From positions 2,604,001 to 2,668,000 of the forward strand of contig NZ_AP023362.1 in assembly GCF_018326285.1 (NCBI RefSeq): a stretch of 64,000 bases of DNA, written 5' to 3'. Position numbers and translations under genes: made by a program. The stretch's first letter is position 1; each line of letters begins with the position of its first letter. Shown one piece after another: positions 62,515 to 64,000 of this stretch. The notes beneath the pieces are model-generated. The model was not told the origin of the DNA, made no database searches, and saw only the letters and a program-made list of their open reading frames with translations. The stretch comes from Mycolicibacterium sp. TY81. Its GTDB lineage: Bacteria > Actinomycetota > Actinomycetes > Mycobacteriales > Mycobacteriaceae.

Positions 62515-63555
62515 CTAGTAGTCGGCTTCGGCGGCCAGGATCTCGGCGAGGAACGCGTCGGCACCGGGCGCCGCCAGCCGGGCCCGCACGTAGCGCCGGA
62601 CCCGGTCCCGAACCGCTGCCGTCTCGCCGGTCCCGGCACCCACCGTCACGGCGGTGTCCGTCCAATCGTGGCCCCACGCTTGGTTTTCGGTGGCCGACAG
62701 CGGCACGGTCGCGTTTCCGTCGATGTCGAGCGTGCCGCCGCCGCCGATCGAACCCGAGTCCAGCCGCACCGGGATGCCGTCCGCGGGACCGATGGTGGCC
62801 ACGCGGATGTCGGCGACCACCGCACCGTCACGGGCCCACACGGACCAGTCGATGGTGTGCTCGGCAGCGTCGAACGTCCGCGGTGGCACTGCGGTCCACG
62901 AGACCGACGCGATGCCGTCGGCGATGGCCCCGTCGCCGACGGCACCGGGTTGCCCGGCGGCGAGCGCATAGTCGTCCTGCCGCGGTGGCCCCTGGGCCGC
63001 AAGGACTTCCGACCAGTCCCCCAGTCCGGCATCGTCGGCGAGGTCGACACAGCTGCGGACGAGGCCGAGAATCCGGGGGTCCCCGGATGCCGCCGTACTC
63101 GCCAACGCCTGTCGGTGCGGCGCCAGCAGCCCGGCGATGTCCGAATCCAGGGTGTCCTCGGTGAAGTAGTCCTGCAGCGCCGCCGTCGACAGCGCCACCT
63201 CGGCGTCCAGCACCGCGGGGTCCAGTGGGTTGATGCCGTCGCGGGCGCTGGCCGGCCACCACCGCCGTAGCCAGTGCCCGACGGCCAGACGGCGAAGTGC
63301 GGCAAGGGGTTCGGGTAGCAGCAGCACGTCGGCAGTCTCGGCGGCGGCGACCACCGCGACGTGTCCGGCCTCGCCGACCAGCCGCCACAACCAGTCGGCC
63401 GCGGACAGATCGGTGAACGTGATCCGGACCGCCTGCGCCGGATCGTGGATCGTCCAGGCGAGGACCGCACCGCTCACCTCGAGCACCGCCACCTCCGGCG
63501 GTGCCGCAACCTCGGATCCCAAAGCCCACAATCCGGAATCGACAGTGAGTTTCAT
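62515..63555 (-). CDS. conserved hypothetical protein, 346 aa
   Basis: Not recognised. MKLTVDSGLWALGSEVAAPP at the start; an alpha-helical middle rich in Ala/Leu/Asp (ALRRLAVGHWLRRWWPASAR, LDAEVALSTAALQDYFTED) and a beta-rich C-terminal half (ASVSWTAVPPRTFDAAEHTI, GGGGTLDIDGNATVPLSATE). No signal peptide or transmembrane segment. Its ATG overlaps the stop of the upstream gene (ATGA), so the two are translated together and may interact. Ends next to the esterase gene (convergent). Confidence 0.78.
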   Translation of the reverse strand: MKLTVDSGLWALGSEVAAPPEVAVLEVSGAVLAWTIHDPAQAVRITFTDLSAADWLWRLVGEAGHVAVVAAAETADVLLLPEPLAALRRLAVGHWLRRWWPASARDGINPLDPAVLDAEVALSTAALQDYFTEDTLDSDIAGLLAPHRQALASTAASGDPRILGLVRSCVDLADDAGLGDWSEVLAAQGPPRQDDYALAAGQPGAVGDGAIADGIASVSWTAVPPRTFDAAEHTIDWSVWARDGAVVADIRVATIGPADGIPVRLDSGSIGGGGTLDIDGNATVPLSATENQAWGHDWTDTAVTVGAGTGETAAVRDRVRRYVRARLAAPGADAFLAEILAAEADY

Positions 63556-64000
63556 CCTGCCGCCTCCAATTCCAGCATCGCCTTGATGCGCTGGCGATGA
63601 TCGAGACTGACCGACCGGGCGACCCCGTCCAGCAGTCCGCGCACCTCGCCGGCGTCGTCACAGGGTTCCTGCCAGACGTCACGTCCGTGCAGGCGGGCCC
63701 ACAGCCGCGAGACATAGGGACGGACGAACGCGCCGAGGTCGTCCACCACCTGCTGCTGCCGCGGGTGCACCGGTCCGCCGTCGGTCAAATAGCGACGGGC
63801 GTGCAGCACGTACGCCTCTTTGCGGAGCCGCGCCTGAATCTGGCCCGAAAGGTGGTAGCGCGTCCGGTGATTCACCTCGAGCGGCGCCAGGTCCACCCCG
63901 ATCTCGATGCCGGCGACGAGCGTGGCCTGGTTGTCCTCGGCCAGTAGCCCCCACGGCGAGGCCGCACGGTCGGCCTCTTCGGCGCACAGGGTCGGCAGGT
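63552..64000 (-). CDS. conserved hypothetical protein, partial (5' end outside window)
   Basis: The frame is open from the window edge (TLCAEEADRAASPWGLLAED) through QATLVAGIEIGVDLAPLEVN to TGA 63552-63554; at least 148 codons. A GTG at 63896 exists but the reading frame upstream is continuous and codon use is coding-like, so the gene starts beyond the window. Basic, helical sequence with HLSGQIQARLRKEAYVLHAR and QQQVVDDLGAFVRPYVSRLW. Family not recognised; coupled to the 346-aa gene. Confidence 0.75.
   Translation of the reverse strand, partial: LPTLCAEEADRAASPWGLLAEDNQATLVAGIEIGVDLAPLEVNHRTRYHLSGQIQARLRKEAYVLHARRYLTDGGPVHPRQQQVVDDLGAFVRPYVSRLWARLHGRDVWQEPCDDAGEVRGLLDGVARSVSLDHRQRIKAMLELEAAG

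Noticed and set aside
60918..62639. Minus-strand open frame across lysX end and the esterase gene
   Set aside because: Shadow frame; low-complexity, no domain.

Overview
The window comes from a rapidly growing mycobacterium (Mycolicibacterium type). Three things point there. First, the GC-rich genes follow the Mycobacterium tuberculosis order recN-nadK-tlyA ... tyrS-mpg ... argHGRFDBJC ... pheTS ... tsnR-rplT-rpmI-infC ... lysX. Second, a complete rRNA operon lies directly downstream of tyrS, which is where rapid growers carry their second (rrnB-type) operon. Third, the 16S gene has the short helix 18 of rapid growers. The species cannot be fixed from the sequence alone.

Layout. 0-2.2 kb: an IS3-family element (61-1347) has split the first codons of an FMN-binding PPOX-family gene. 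Removing the element and one 4-bp duplication restores the frame exactly. 2.2-7.7 kb: a tightly packed minus-strand run of recN, nadK, tlyA, a 56-aa protein, a HAD phosphatase and a TPR protein. 7.8-13.6 kb: the rRNA operon on the minus strand with promoter, boxA-like leader and a strong terminator, followed by tyrS and mpg. 15.6-17.8 kb: a plus-strand ABC exporter-TetR operon with a long palindrome over its first start codon. 17.8-27.6 kb: a Trm112-like protein, an exported protein, a large lipase/acyl-CoA synthetase-like fusion, an ABC-F ATPase, an operon of HNH nuclease, degenerate HD-GYP/LuxR regulator, SnoaL-like and DsrE-like proteins, and a TPR membrane protein. 27.6-36.0 kb: the arginine biosynthesis genes, with argCJBDFR start/stop-overlapped and preceded by a promoter that carries an ARG box between -35 and -10, then argG and argH.

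36.1-47.9 kb is accessory relative to M. tuberculosis, where pheT follows argC closely. It carries two tandem zinc alcohol dehydrogenases, a five-gene minus-strand operon (two alpha/beta hydrolases, an unrecognised protein, a quinone-oxidoreductase-like enzyme and an RclA-like flavoprotein disulfide reductase), a haloperoxidase-type hydrolase, an HxlR regulator and a large LuxR-family ATPase regulator. Together they look like a detoxification or redox-stress module with its own regulators. 48.0-57.3 kb: pheT-pheS, a class III adenylate cyclase, an MpaB-like protein with an acyl-CoA dehydrogenase, and tsnR-rplT-rpmI-infC. infC starts at AUC and has a structured leader with a terminator-like hairpin. 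57.3-64 kb: a DUF1844 protein, the lysX fusion, a membrane-anchored esterase, and two overlapping conserved hypotheticals, the second running off the window.

No CRISPR array, phage gene cluster or tRNA gene was seen. The most unusual signals are regulatory: the infC leader, predicted leaderless promoters with palindromes, a palindromic intergenic repeat present twice, and the cleanly reversible IS insertion.
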